From Streptococcus oralis (GTDB lineage Bacteria; Bacillota; Bacilli; Lactobacillales; Streptococcaceae): DNA of 12,355 bases. The position numbers and the translations under genes are program-made. The stretch's first letter is position 1. Each line of letters begins with the position of its first letter. The stretch covers positions 1 to 12,355 of the forward strand of contig CALHBZ010000278.1 of NCBI GenBank assembly GCA_937930605.1, in the 5' to 3' direction. Below are positions 1-6,273 of this stretch, piece after piece. The notes beneath the pieces are model-generated. The model searched no databases. It had not been told where the DNA came from and saw only the letters and a program-made list of their open reading frames with translations.

Positions 1-1080
1 AGTAGTTGGGATGCAAAAAATGGGGTCTTTAAAGTCCCATCTGACCTGACTTGGGTCAACTACCTGACTGCCTATGCTGATACAAAGGACATGCAACTCA
101 GTCGTCAGGAAAAAGCCTTTGTCCAAACCATGATGGCAGAATACGGCTTTGACGCAGAGACAGCTCAACAGCTCTTGACCATCAAGCAAGGGATAGACAG
201 GAAGTTCCCGAACTCTAGCCAAGAGTTCCGTGACTATATCTTTTTGCGAGTCGTTGGTGCGGTCAACTATGATGGGTTTCGGTGGAACGAAACGGCGGGT
301 CATTTGAAAACTTATTTTTATAATGTGACTGTTGGCAGTTCGATTACAGGAAAATCAAGGACAGTAGAAAAGCCACTTCTTGAAATTTTTAAAGAACTTG
401 GAATCAAAGATGAAACAGATGCCAAAAAATTGATTTATAATCTTAGGTTGCAACATGAACTGGCTAGTGGGAAAGCTAGTTATTCAAATAAGTTAAAATC
501 TGAGGACCCTGAATTATATGAAACTTTCAAAAAGCGTTATTCCGAAACTTATAATAAAGAAGATGGTTTTGATAAGTTTTGGGATAGCAAACTAAAGGCT
601 TATTCTAACAACGGAGCAGGTCACGCAGACTTTACCCACCAGTCCATCACTATGGCTACTCATCTGAATCCTAGCAGTTTCCAATTATCCGATTTCTATG
701 GCGGTAGAGAGCGTGTCAAGGATCTTTCAGGCTGGGAAGGAGACACGACTAAAAATGCTACGGATAAAAAACCAAGTATTGGTGAAGATGACTACAAGGC
801 AGACCTTGATTCAGTCAATCTTATCGGCCGTATGCAGAAGGGGCAATCCTATGACCAAGCTATAACTTCTTATTACTCTGACCTTCAAAAGGATTCGACT
901 CTGAGAGAAAGAGAATTTTTGAAAAATAAAGATTGGAAACAAGTCAGAAGTACTATCTATGCCAGTATTCTTCCGTTAGAGGTTATGGAAAAAGGTGAAG
1001 ATGCGATTAAAGAATATATTGAAAGTAACTATCCAGGTGTATCCAAGTTTTTAAATCGCTTGGAAGCCGTAGCGGATTAG
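1..1080 (+). CDS. C-terminal part of a TelC-like LXG/type VII-secreted toxin (5' end outside window)
   Basis: The frame is open from base 1 with no credible start, so these 359 codons are the C-terminal part of a longer protein; the ATG at 91 is internal. By family knowledge, TelC of S. intermedius is secreted by the Esx system through an N-terminal LXG domain and destroys lipid II outside the target cell. The resemblance rests on context (a TipC-type gene 10 bp downstream) and on an Asp/His-rich pattern. Counting from base 1, H208-A-D210-F-T-H213 is followed by an acidic stretch at 261-270 with D263, D264, D268 and D270. D210 lies 149 residues from the C-terminus; from memory the essential TelC aspartate (D401 of 552) lies about 151 from its end. 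Codons 1-206 form a helical-looking upstream part of the toxin region that occurs once here. Codons 207-359 are repeated downstream. There is no signal peptide or membrane segment in the visible part. The toxin class is inferred; the reading frame is certain. Confidence 0.68.
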   Translation, partial: SSWDAKNGVFKVPSDLTWVNYLTAYADTKDMQLSRQEKAFVQTMMAEYGFDAETAQQLLTIKQGIDRKFPNSSQEFRDYIFLRVVGAVNYDGFRWNETAGHLKTYFYNVTVGSSITGKSRTVEKPLLEIFKELGIKDETDAKKLIYNLRLQHELASGKASYSNKLKSEDPELYETFKKRYSETYNKEDGFDKFWDSKLKAYSNNGAGHADFTHQSITMATHLNPSSFQLSDFYGGRERVKDLSGWEGDTTKNATDKKPSIGEDDYKADLDSVNLIGRMQKGQSYDQAITSYYSDLQKDSTLREREFLKNKDWKQVRSTIYASILPLEVMEKGEDAIKEYIESNYPGVSKFLNRLEAVAD

Positions 1081-1090
1081 GAGGAAATCT

Positions 1091-1696
1091 ATGAAGAAAA
1101 TACTAGGTGTTTTAACAATAGTAGTATTACTTGTATCAGTTTGTTTTTACTTCTTTACGCATCAACCTAAAAATATTTTTGATGAAATCTACCAAGAAAC
1201 AGAGAAAACCTATCGCACAAATAATATTTTAAGAAATATAGAAGGTTTTGAAATTGATGATGTCTGGCCAAGTGATGGAGATTATTTTAAATATAGCCCT
1301 TTAGGAAAGTATAAGACTCTTCCGAAAGACTATCTTGAACTGAGAGTTGGATTTAATTTTGAGAAAGCGTATAGTAAAATGTTTGTTTCAGTTGAGAGAA
1401 AAGTAGCTGATGGTATGAAGCTATGGATGGTCAACAAATATAATCCAAACACTAAAACAATCAAAAAGTCAATTCAAATAGTATTATCAGGAAACGAGGA
1501 TAGCTATATCGAAGACGAAGATCAGGTAAAATCCTACTTAGAAAAGTATGGTATTACTGTCAAAGATTTGGATTCTTACTACGATGAAATCGTCAATCAG
1601 AAAGTCTTAAAAGACTGGTGTACCATTTATGACAGCAAGTTCTCGCCAAGTAATTATGGCGATGTCAAGATTGAAACCCAGTGGGAGAATTGGTGA
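1091..1696 (+). CDS. tipC: TipC-family immunity protein, copy 1 (probable cognate of the full-length toxin)
   Basis: 201 residues. The N-terminus has a Lys pair, a hydrophobic segment (about residues 5-23) and then the family hallmark QPKNIFDEIYQETEKTY. The C-terminal third (about 145-201) carries the conserved KSYLEKYGIT, YYDEIVNQKVLKDWC and a terminal ETQWENW. This layout suggests a protein anchored in the membrane with its soluble domain outside, where a lipid II-degrading toxin acts. A Cys ends the hydrophobic segment, but the residues before it (VSV) make a poor lipobox, so an uncleaved anchor is more likely than a lipoprotein. An AGGAGG site at 1079-1084 overlaps the toxin's TAG stop (1078-1080). 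As the first immunity gene after the secreted toxin it should protect the producer. Its middle (about 50-140) differs strongly from the other four copies. The TipC assignment is from remembered family features. Confidence 0.78.
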   Translation: MKKILGVLTIVVLLVSVCFYFFTHQPKNIFDEIYQETEKTYRTNNILRNIEGFEIDDVWPSDGDYFKYSPLGKYKTLPKDYLELRVGFNFEKAYSKMFVSVERKVADGMKLWMVNKYNPNTKTIKKSIQIVLSGNEDSYIEDEDQVKSYLEKYGITVKDLDSYYDEIVNQKVLKDWCTIYDSKFSPSNYGDVKIETQWENW

Positions 1697-2160
1697 TAGG
1701 TCATGCAGACTTTACCCACCAGTCTATCACTATGGCTACTCATCTTAATCCTAATCAAGTTCAGTTAGCCGATGTCTATGTCGGTAGAGAGCGTGTCAAG
1801 GATCTTTCAGGCTGGGAGGGAGACACGACTAAAAATGCTACGGATAAAAAACCAAGCATTGGTGAAGATGACTACAAGGCAGACCTTGATTCAGTCAATC
1901 TTATCGGCCGTATGCAGAAGGGGCAATCCTATGACCAAGCTATAACTTCTTATTACTCTGACCTTCAAAAGGATTCGACTCTGAGAGAAAGAGAATTTTT
2001 GAAAAATAAAGATTGGAAACAAGTCAGAAGTACTATCTATGCCAGTATTCTTCCGTTAGAGGTTATGGAAAAAGGTGAAGATGCGATTAAAGAATATATT
2101 GAAAGTAACTATCCAGAAGTATCGACATTTTTAAATCGCTTGGAAGCCGTGGCGGAGTAG
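1693..2160 (+). CDS. Orphan TelC-like toxin tip, copy 2 (intact, no secretion domain)
   Basis: 155 codons from GTG 1693, homologous to the last 154 codons of the toxin gene ending at 1080. GTG 1693 overlaps the TGA of the upstream tipC (GTGA) and has GGGAG at 1683-1687, 5 nt upstream. An in-frame GTG at 1681 would add four residues but lacks a clear site. The tip keeps H-A-D-F-T-H-Q and the GEDDYKADLD acidic stretch. It lacks the LXG domain and the upstream half of the toxin domain, so it can be neither secreted nor complete. Bases 778-1036 and 1858-2116 are identical (259 nt at exactly 1,080 bp offset), and the flanking 703-777 / 1783-1857 differ at only two synonymous sites. The end differs slightly (PEVSTF against PGVSKF). 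It may be a silent cassette for replacing the toxin tip, or a duplication leftover. Confidence 0.62.
   Translation: MIGHADFTHQSITMATHLNPNQVQLADVYVGRERVKDLSGWEGDTTKNATDKKPSIGEDDYKADLDSVNLIGRMQKGQSYDQAITSYYSDLQKDSTLREREFLKNKDWKQVRSTIYASILPLEVMEKGEDAIKEYIESNYPEVSTFLNRLEAVAE
1858..2116 (+). repeat. 259-nt block identical to 778-1036 (tip 1 and tip 2)
   Basis: The two stretches match base for base at an exact 1,080 bp offset. Extending left to 703/1783 adds only two mismatches, both synonymous. The downstream tipC genes 1 and 2 are clearly different in the middle, so identity is confined to the toxin part. This points to recent gene conversion or a recombination that swapped only the tip. Confidence 0.93.
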
Positions 2161-2170
2161 GAGGATGATG

Positions 2171-2782
2171 ATGAAAAAATTCAGTTTATTAGCTTTAGTC
2201 TTACTAGTTGTATCAGTTTGTTTTTACTTTTTTCCTAAACAACCTAAAAACATTTTTGATGAGATTTATCAGGAGACGGAGAAAACCTATCGGTCAAATA
2301 ATATTTTAAGAAACATAGATGGATTTAAAATCAGAGCAGTTTGGCCAAGTGATGACCCCAATATTTTGTATACTCCGTTCGGATTATACAACAAAGAGAA
2401 AACACCGTCAGATTATTCTGAGATAGAAATTGGTTTTAATTTTCGAAACTCACAGAAGGTTTTGTTCATTTACTCTGAAAGAAGACTATCTTCTAATGTT
2501 AGTGTGAAAGTATGGGGAAGCTACAATTATAAATTAGGTGTTTTGAGTAAAGAAGTTACTATAATAAAAAAAGAAAATAATTCCAAAGTATATATTGATG
2601 AGCAATCAGAGGTAAAATCATACCTAGAACAGTACGGTATCACTGCCAAGGATTTGGATTCTTACTACGACGAAATCGTCAACCAAAAAGTCTTGAAAGA
2701 CTGGTGCACGATTTATGACAGCAAGTACTCGCCAAGCAACTATGGCGAGGTGAAAGTTGAAACCCAGTGGGATAATTGGTGA
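2171..2782 (+). CDS. tipC: TipC-family immunity protein, copy 2
   Basis: 203 residues from ATG 2171. Three ATGs in a row (2165, 2168, 2171) are in frame. The last is chosen because it lies 6 nt after AGGAGG (2159-2164) and gives the MKK start of the sister copies. The N-terminal hydrophobic anchor, the QPKNIFDEIYQETEKTY block and the C-terminal LKDWC...ETQWDNW block are all present; the last block has D for the usual E. The central region (about 95-140) is unlike any other copy. The part just before it (nt 2368-2433) is identical over 66 nt to copy 4 (4547-4612), showing mosaic exchange. It should be an extracytoplasmic membrane-anchored immunity protein. It follows an orphan tip rather than a secreted toxin, so it probably protects against toxins of other strains. 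Spacing and ribosome site suggest co-transcription and coupling with the preceding tip. Confidence 0.76.
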   Translation: MKKFSLLALVLLVVSVCFYFFPKQPKNIFDEIYQETEKTYRSNNILRNIDGFKIRAVWPSDDPNILYTPFGLYNKEKTPSDYSEIEIGFNFRNSQKVLFIYSERRLSSNVSVKVWGSYNYKLGVLSKEVTIIKKENNSKVYIDEQSEVKSYLEQYGITAKDLDSYYDEIVNQKVLKDWCTIYDSKYSPSNYGEVKVETQWDNW

Positions 2783-3246
2783 CAGGCCATGCAGACTTTA
2801 CCCACCAGTCCATCACTATGGCTACTCATCTAAATCCTAGCAGTTTCCAGTTATCCGACGTCTATGGCGGTAGAGAGCATGTCAAGGACCTTTCTGGCTG
2901 TTAGGGAGACAGGACCTTTAACGCTACGGATAAGAAACCAAGCATTGGTGAGGATGACTACAAGGCTGATTTGGACTCGGTCAATCTTATTGGTCATATG
3001 CAGAAGGGACAATCCTATGACCAAGCCATATCTTCTTACTATGCTAATCTTCAAAAAGACTCCTCTCAGAGAGAAAGAGAATTCCTAAAAAATAAGGATT
3101 GGGATACAGTCAGAGATACTATTTATGATAGTTTGCGACCAACGGATATTAAGCTAGATGGGGAGGATGCTCTTAAAGCATATATTGAAAGAAAATATCC
3201 AGATGTATCGACATTTTTAAATCGTTTAGAGGCTGTGGCAGACTAG
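2779..3246 (+). pseudogene. Orphan TelC-like toxin tip, copy 3, broken by an in-frame stop
   Basis: This is homologous to the other tips from GHADFTHQ to FLNRLEAVAD. A TAG at 2902-2904 interrupts it: the expected TGG GAG (Trp-Glu) of the SGWEGD motif reads TGT TAG, a GG to TT change over two adjacent bases. The product from GTG 2779 would stop after 41 codons. Downstream the frame stays open for 114 codons, so the damage is recent or tolerated. A restart at ATG 2998 is possible but would lack the H-A-D-F-T-H motif. The GTGA overlap with the upstream tipC remains, but the ribosome site is weakened (GGGATAA instead of GGGAGAA). Other changes include R to H in GREHVKD and in LIGHMQKG. The C-terminal variable segment (WDTVRDTIYDSLRPTD) is distinct from all other copies. 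Confidence 0.72.
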
Positions 3247-3258
3247 GAGGAAAAGTTA

Positions 3259-3870
3259 ATGAAGAAAACACTCGGTTTAGTAGCCTTATTCGTGATAATC
3301 ATATCATCCTGTTTTTACTTTTTTGTGCGTCAACCTAAAAACATTTTTGATGAGATTTACCAAGAAACGGAGAAGACCTATCTAGGAAATAATGTCTTTA
3401 ACAAGTTGAAAGATGTTGAAGCACATAAATATCAAGAGTATAGTGATGATTCTAGATTTTATCCAAGTGTCGCCTATGAGGAAAATGCTTTACCAGATAG
3501 CTATGAGAAAATTGCTATAGATTTTAATTTTAAATCCAAAGCTCAATTAAGTTTGATTTCATTTGAAAAACGTATAGAGTCCAACGTGAATATAAAAATG
3601 TGGACTGTATATTCTCATAAAGAACGCAATTTAAAAAAATTTGTAAAAATAGGTTTAAAGAAAGCAGATACGAAAACTTATATCGAAGACGAGGCTCAGG
3701 TGAAATCCTACCTAGAGCAGTACGGTATAACTGCTAAGGACTTAGATTCTTACTACGATGAAATCGTCAATCAGAAAGTCTTGAAAGATTGGTGTTCGAT
3801 TTATGACAGTAAGTATTCACCAAGCAACTATGGTGATGTCAAGGTTGAAACGCAGTGGGAGAATTGGTGA
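3259..3870 (+). CDS. tipC: TipC-family immunity protein, copy 3
   Basis: 203 residues, starting at ATG 3259 with AGGAGG at 3245-3250. It has an N-terminal hydrophobic anchor (about 4-24, ending ISSCFYFF), then QPKNIFDEIYQETEKTY, a variable middle, and the conserved KSYLEQYGITAKDLDSYYDEIV and SNYGDVKVETQWENW end. The region just after the anchor block (about 42-85, with EAHKYQEYSDDSRFYPS) is the most divergent of the five copies and lacks the RNIDGF-type stretch shared by the others. This implies different toxin specificity. ISSC resembles a lipobox only loosely. The first about 100 bases of the gene plus 48 upstream are identical to copy 4. The preceding tip is broken, so this gene is a candidate stand-alone immunity gene kept against incoming toxins. 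Confidence 0.76.
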   Translation: MKKTLGLVALFVIIISSCFYFFVRQPKNIFDEIYQETEKTYLGNNVFNKLKDVEAHKYQEYSDDSRFYPSVAYEENALPDSYEKIAIDFNFKSKAQLSLISFEKRIESNVNIKMWTVYSHKERNLKKFVKIGLKKADTKTYIEDEAQVKSYLEQYGITAKDLDSYYDEIVNQKVLKDWCSIYDSKYSPSNYGDVKVETQWENW

Positions 3871-4334
3871 TAGGCCACGCAGACTTTACCCACCAGTCCA
3901 TCACTATGGCTACTCATCTAAATCCTAGCAGCTTCCAGTTATCCGATGTCTATGGCGGTAGGGAGCGTGTCAAGGATCTTTCAGGCTGGGAAGGAGACAC
4001 GACTAAAAATGCTACGGATAAAAAACCAAGTATTGGTGAAGATGACTACAAGGCAGACCTAGACTCGGTCAATCTTATTGGTCGCATGCAGAAGGGGCAA
4101 TCCTATGACCAAGCCATATCTTATTACTATGCTGACCTTCAAAAAGACTCCTCTCAGAGAGAAAGGGAATTCTTAAAAAATAAAGATTGGAAAGAGGTCA
4201 AAGGTACGATTTATGCAGGGGTAGCGCCTGCAGATATACTGAGAAAGGGTGAGGCATCTATTAAAGAGTATATTGAGGAAAAATACCCAGAAGTATCCAC
4301 ATTTTTAAATCGTTTAGAGGCTGTGGCAGACTAG
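3867..4334 (+). CDS. Orphan TelC-like toxin tip, copy 4 (intact, no secretion domain)
   Basis: 155 codons from GTG 3867, which overlaps the TGA of the upstream tipC (3868-3870). GGGAG lies 5 nt upstream, with an alternative GTG at 3855. It retains the H-A-D-F-T-H-Q motif, the YGGRERVKDLSGWEGD block, the GEDDYKADLD acidic stretch and the closing FLNRLEAVAD. No LXG leader, signal peptide or membrane segment is present, so it is not an exportable toxin by itself. The segment between FLKNKDW and VSTFLNRL (KEVKGTIYAGVAPADILRKG) differs from copies 1 to 3 and most resembles copy 5. This matches the similarity of the tipC genes downstream of copies 4 and 5. It could donate a tip to the full-length gene by homologous recombination; no function is demonstrated. 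Confidence 0.6.
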   Translation: MIGHADFTHQSITMATHLNPSSFQLSDVYGGRERVKDLSGWEGDTTKNATDKKPSIGEDDYKADLDSVNLIGRMQKGQSYDQAISYYYADLQKDSSQREREFLKNKDWKEVKGTIYAGVAPADILRKGEASIKEYIEEKYPEVSTFLNRLEAVAD

Positions 4335-4444
4335 GAGGAAAAGTTAATGAAGAAAACACTCGGTTTAGTAGCCTTATTCGTGATAATCATATCATCCTGT
4401 TTTTACTTTTTTGTGCGTCAACCTAAAAACATTTTTGATGAGAT
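4299..4444 (+). repeat. 146-nt block identical to 3211-3356 (end of tip + start of tipC)
   Basis: The block covers the last 36 bases of the tip gene, the ribosome site and the first about 98 bases of tipC copies 3 and 4. Sequence on both sides diverges, so a recombination tract ends at each border. Confidence 0.92.
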
Positions 4445-4961
4445 ATATCAGGAGACGGAGAAAACCTATCGGTCAAATAATATTTTAAGAAATATAGATG
4501 GATTTGAAATCAGACCAGATCGGCCAAGTGATGACCCTAATATTTCGTATACTCCGTTCGGATTATACAACAAAGAGAAAACACCGTCAGATTATTCTGA
4601 GATAGAAATTGGGTTTAATTTTGAATATACATCTCAATTAAGCTCCGTTTCATTTGAGAGGCAAGTAGGACCAAACACGAGAGTTCGCTTATGGAATAAA
4701 TATACTCGTAAGGATCGTGTTTTAAAGAAAAATGTAAAGATAGGTTTAAAGAAAGCAGATACGGAAACTTATATCGAAGACGAAGATCAGGTAAAATCCT
4801 ACCTAGAGAAGTACGGTATCACTGCTAAGGACTTGGATACATACTACGACGAAATCGTCAACCAGAGAGTCTTGAAAGATTGGTGTACCATTTATGACAG
4901 TAAGTACTCGCCAACAAATTATGGTGATGTTAAGATTGAAACCCAGTGGGAGAATTGGTGA
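4347..4961 (+). CDS. tipC: TipC-family immunity protein, copy 4
   Basis: 204 residues from ATG 4347, with AGGAGG 8 nt upstream, overlapping the stop of tip 4. The anchor and first block match copy 3 exactly. The next part (DDPNISYTPFGLYNKEKTPSDYSEIEIGFNF region) matches copy 2. The later middle (about 105-140, RVRLWNKYTRKDRVLKKN and KIGLKKADTETYIED) resembles copies 3 and 5. It is therefore a visible three-way mosaic. The C-terminal block is conserved, with small changes (DTYYDEIVNQRV, SPTNYG). As with the other copies, the layout suggests an extracytoplasmic, membrane-anchored immunity protein. Its TGA still overlaps a GTG (4958), but the following tip is frameshifted. Confidence 0.77.
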   Translation: MKKTLGLVALFVIIISSCFYFFVRQPKNIFDEIYQETEKTYRSNNILRNIDGFEIRPDRPSDDPNISYTPFGLYNKEKTPSDYSEIEIGFNFEYTSQLSSVSFERQVGPNTRVRLWNKYTRKDRVLKKNVKIGLKKADTETYIEDEDQVKSYLEKYGITAKDLDTYYDEIVNQRVLKDWCTIYDSKYSPTNYGDVKIETQWENW

Positions 4962-5424
4962 CAGGCCCCCAGATTTCACTTACCAGTCCATCACTATGGC
5001 GACTCACCTTAATCCTGATCAGGTTCAGTTATCCGATCTCTATGGCGGTAGAGAGCGTGTCAAGGACCTTTCGGGCTGGGAGGGAGATACGACCTTTAAT
5101 GCAAATGATATGAAACCAAGCATTGGAGAAGATGACTACAAGGCTGATTTGGACTCGATCAATCTTATTGGTCGTATGCAGAAGGGACAATCCTATGACT
5201 AAGCCATATCTTCTTACTATGCTGATCTTCAAAAAGACTTCTCTCAGAGAGAAAGAGAATTCCTAAAAAATAAGGATTGGAAACACGTCAAAGGTACGAT
5301 TTATTCAGGAGTAGTACCTCCGAATATACTGAAAAAGGATGAAAAATCTATTAAAGAGTATATTGATAAAAACCATTCAGATGTATCAACATTTTTAAAT
5401 CGCTTAGAGGCTGTGGCAGATTAG
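4958..5424 (+). pseudogene. Orphan TelC-like toxin tip, copy 5, broken by a frameshift and a stop
   Basis: Homology to the other tips starts at 4964. Compared with copy 4, one base is missing between 4964 and 4983 (20 bases where the others have 21). The coupled GTG at 4958 is therefore out of frame with the rest. The deletion also destroys the His of the H-A-D motif, leaving P-P-D-F-T-Y-Q, and the second His is Tyr. Further on, CAA of the SYDQAI motif is TAA at 5200-5202. Beyond this the frame is open to TAG 5422-5424, encoding a tail that ends FLNRLEAVAD with variable segment KHVKGTIYSGVVPPNILKK. It carries the most lesions of the five copies and is clearly non-functional as a toxin. It still supplies the AGGAGG site for the next tipC. 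Confidence 0.8.
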
Positions 5425-5436
5425 GAGGAAAAGTTA

Positions 5437-6051
5437 ATGAAGAAAACCCTCGGTCTAATAGTATTATTCGTGATAATCATATTATCCTGTTTCTACTTTT
5501 TTATCCATCAACCTAAAAACATTTTTGATGAGATTTACCAAGAGACAGAGAAAACCTATCGGTCAAATAATATTTTAAGGCATATAGATGGGTTTAAAAT
5601 CAGACCGGATTGGCCAAGTGATGGAGAGTATTCTAAATATTACCCATTTGGAACTTATAATAAAGACAATACTCCAGAAGACTATTTTGAAATCGAAATT
5701 GGTTTTAATTTTGCTACAAAAACACAATTAAGTTCAATTTCATTTGAAAAACGAATTGGACCAAACGTTAGAGTTAGAATATGGGATAACTATAATCGTA
5801 AGGACCGTGTTTTAAAAAAATTTGTAAAAATAGGTTTAAAGAAATCAGATACGGAAACTTATATTGAAGATGATGCTCAGGTGAAATCCTACCTAGAACA
5901 GTACGGTATCACTGCTAAGGACTTGGATTCTTCCTACGACGAAATCGTCAACCAGAAAGTCTTGAAAGACTGGTGCTCAATTTATGATAGCAAGTACTCG
6001 CCAAGCAACTATGGTGAAGTGAAAGTCGAAACCCAATGGGAGAATTGGTGA
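5437..6051 (+). CDS. tipC: TipC-family immunity protein, copy 5 (last of array)
   Basis: 204 residues from ATG 5437, with AGGAGG at 5423-5428. The N-terminus has a hydrophobic anchor (about 4-24, IIILSCFYFF). It is followed by QPKNIFDEIYQETEKTY, a middle resembling copy 4 in its second half (RKDRVLKKF, KIGLKKSDTETYIED) and copy 1 around PSDGEYSKYYPFG, and the standard C-terminal block. One Tyr of the DSYYDEIV motif is Ser here. Repeat homology stops just after its TGA (6049-6051), where unrelated sequence and a terminator begin, so this gene marks the right end of the array. The upstream toxin tip is a clear pseudogene, so an intact reading frame here argues for selection on immunity alone or for a young duplication. 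Confidence 0.77.
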   Translation: MKKTLGLIVLFVIIILSCFYFFIHQPKNIFDEIYQETEKTYRSNNILRHIDGFKIRPDWPSDGEYSKYYPFGTYNKDNTPEDYFEIEIGFNFATKTQLSSISFEKRIGPNVRVRIWDNYNRKDRVLKKFVKIGLKKSDTETYIEDDAQVKSYLEQYGITAKDLDSSYDEIVNQKVLKDWCSIYDSKYSPSNYGEVKVETQWENW

Positions 6052-6083
6052 TATAAAGATTCTCACTGATTATATAAACAGAC

Positions 6084-6110
6084 AGCTCTCTAATTTTAGA
6101 GGGCTTTTTA
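6084..6110 (+). terminator. Rho-independent terminator after the toxin/immunity array
   Basis: AGCTCTCTAA pairs with TTAGAGGGCT (6084-6105, one G-T pair, very short loop) followed by TTTTT. It lies 33 bp after the last tipC stop and isolates the array from the transporter operon. Confidence 0.8.
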
Positions 6111-6198
6111 TGTTGTCACTTTACCTCGATATACCCAAGTATAATCTTCGGTTACGATTATTAGCACTGTAAGACCAACTATATTTATTTTTCTCATC

Positions 6199-6227
6199 TT
6201 GTTCCATTGTTGAAAATATGGTATACT
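6199..6227 (+). promoter_or_regulatory. Probable extended -10 promoter of the iron-compound uptake operon
   Basis: TG-G-TATACT at 6219-6227 is an extended -10 element, with a weak TTGTTC -35 at 6199-6204 (17 bp spacer). Start of transcription is expected near 6234, leaving a leader of about 40 nt before the AAGGAGG site (6262-6268) of the permease gene. Iron-dependent control would be expected, but I see no convincing operator; the GAAAAT/ATTTTC arms flanking the -10 (6212-6217, 6238-6243) are only suggestive. Confidence 0.55.
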
Positions 6228-6273
6228 TTTCATGAGAATTTTCTAAATTTTTAATTTTTCTAAGGAGGTTTTC

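Larger units (their letters stand above)
619..6051 (+). repeat. Five-unit direct tandem repeat of [toxin tip + tipC], about 1,080-1,090 bp per unit
   Basis: The unit begins at the GG(T/C)CA(C/T)GCAGAC that encodes the GHAD start of the toxin tip and ends just after the tipC stop. Unit starts are 619, 1699, 2785, 3873 and 4964, giving periods of 1080, 1086, 1088 and 1091 bp; the last unit ends near 6053. Unit 1 is fused in frame to the full toxin gene, while units 2-5 are detached. No insertion sequence, integrase or obvious terminal inverted repeats flank the units. Growth by unequal crossing-over or incorporation of related cassettes at the toxin 3' end is the simplest explanation. Confidence 0.93.

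Noticed and set aside
91..93. ATG 91 as the start of a 329-residue protein
   Set aside because: The frame is open back to base 1 with coding-like sequence, and there is no ribosome site before 91, so this is an internal Met of a truncated gene.
1091..1165. TipC proteins as lipoproteins
   Set aside because: A Cys ends the hydrophobic segment in all copies, but preceding residues vary (VSV, ISS, ILS) and do not form a consistent lipobox, so an uncleaved membrane anchor is preferred.
2851..3054. Minus-strand reading frames within the toxin tips (2851-3054 and 5029-5232)
   Set aside because: They are reverse-strand shadows that appear in homologous positions because the tips are repeated; they lack ribosome sites.
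619..6051. CRISPR array or transposon as explanation for the repeats
   Set aside because: Units are over 1 kb and code for protein throughout, with no spacers, transposase or terminal inverted repeats.
6141..6161. Inverted repeat ATAATC-(9)-GATTAT in the intergenic region
   Set aside because: The arms are six bases and AT-rich, with no T-run and no match to BOX or RUP elements that I can see; it could be chance.
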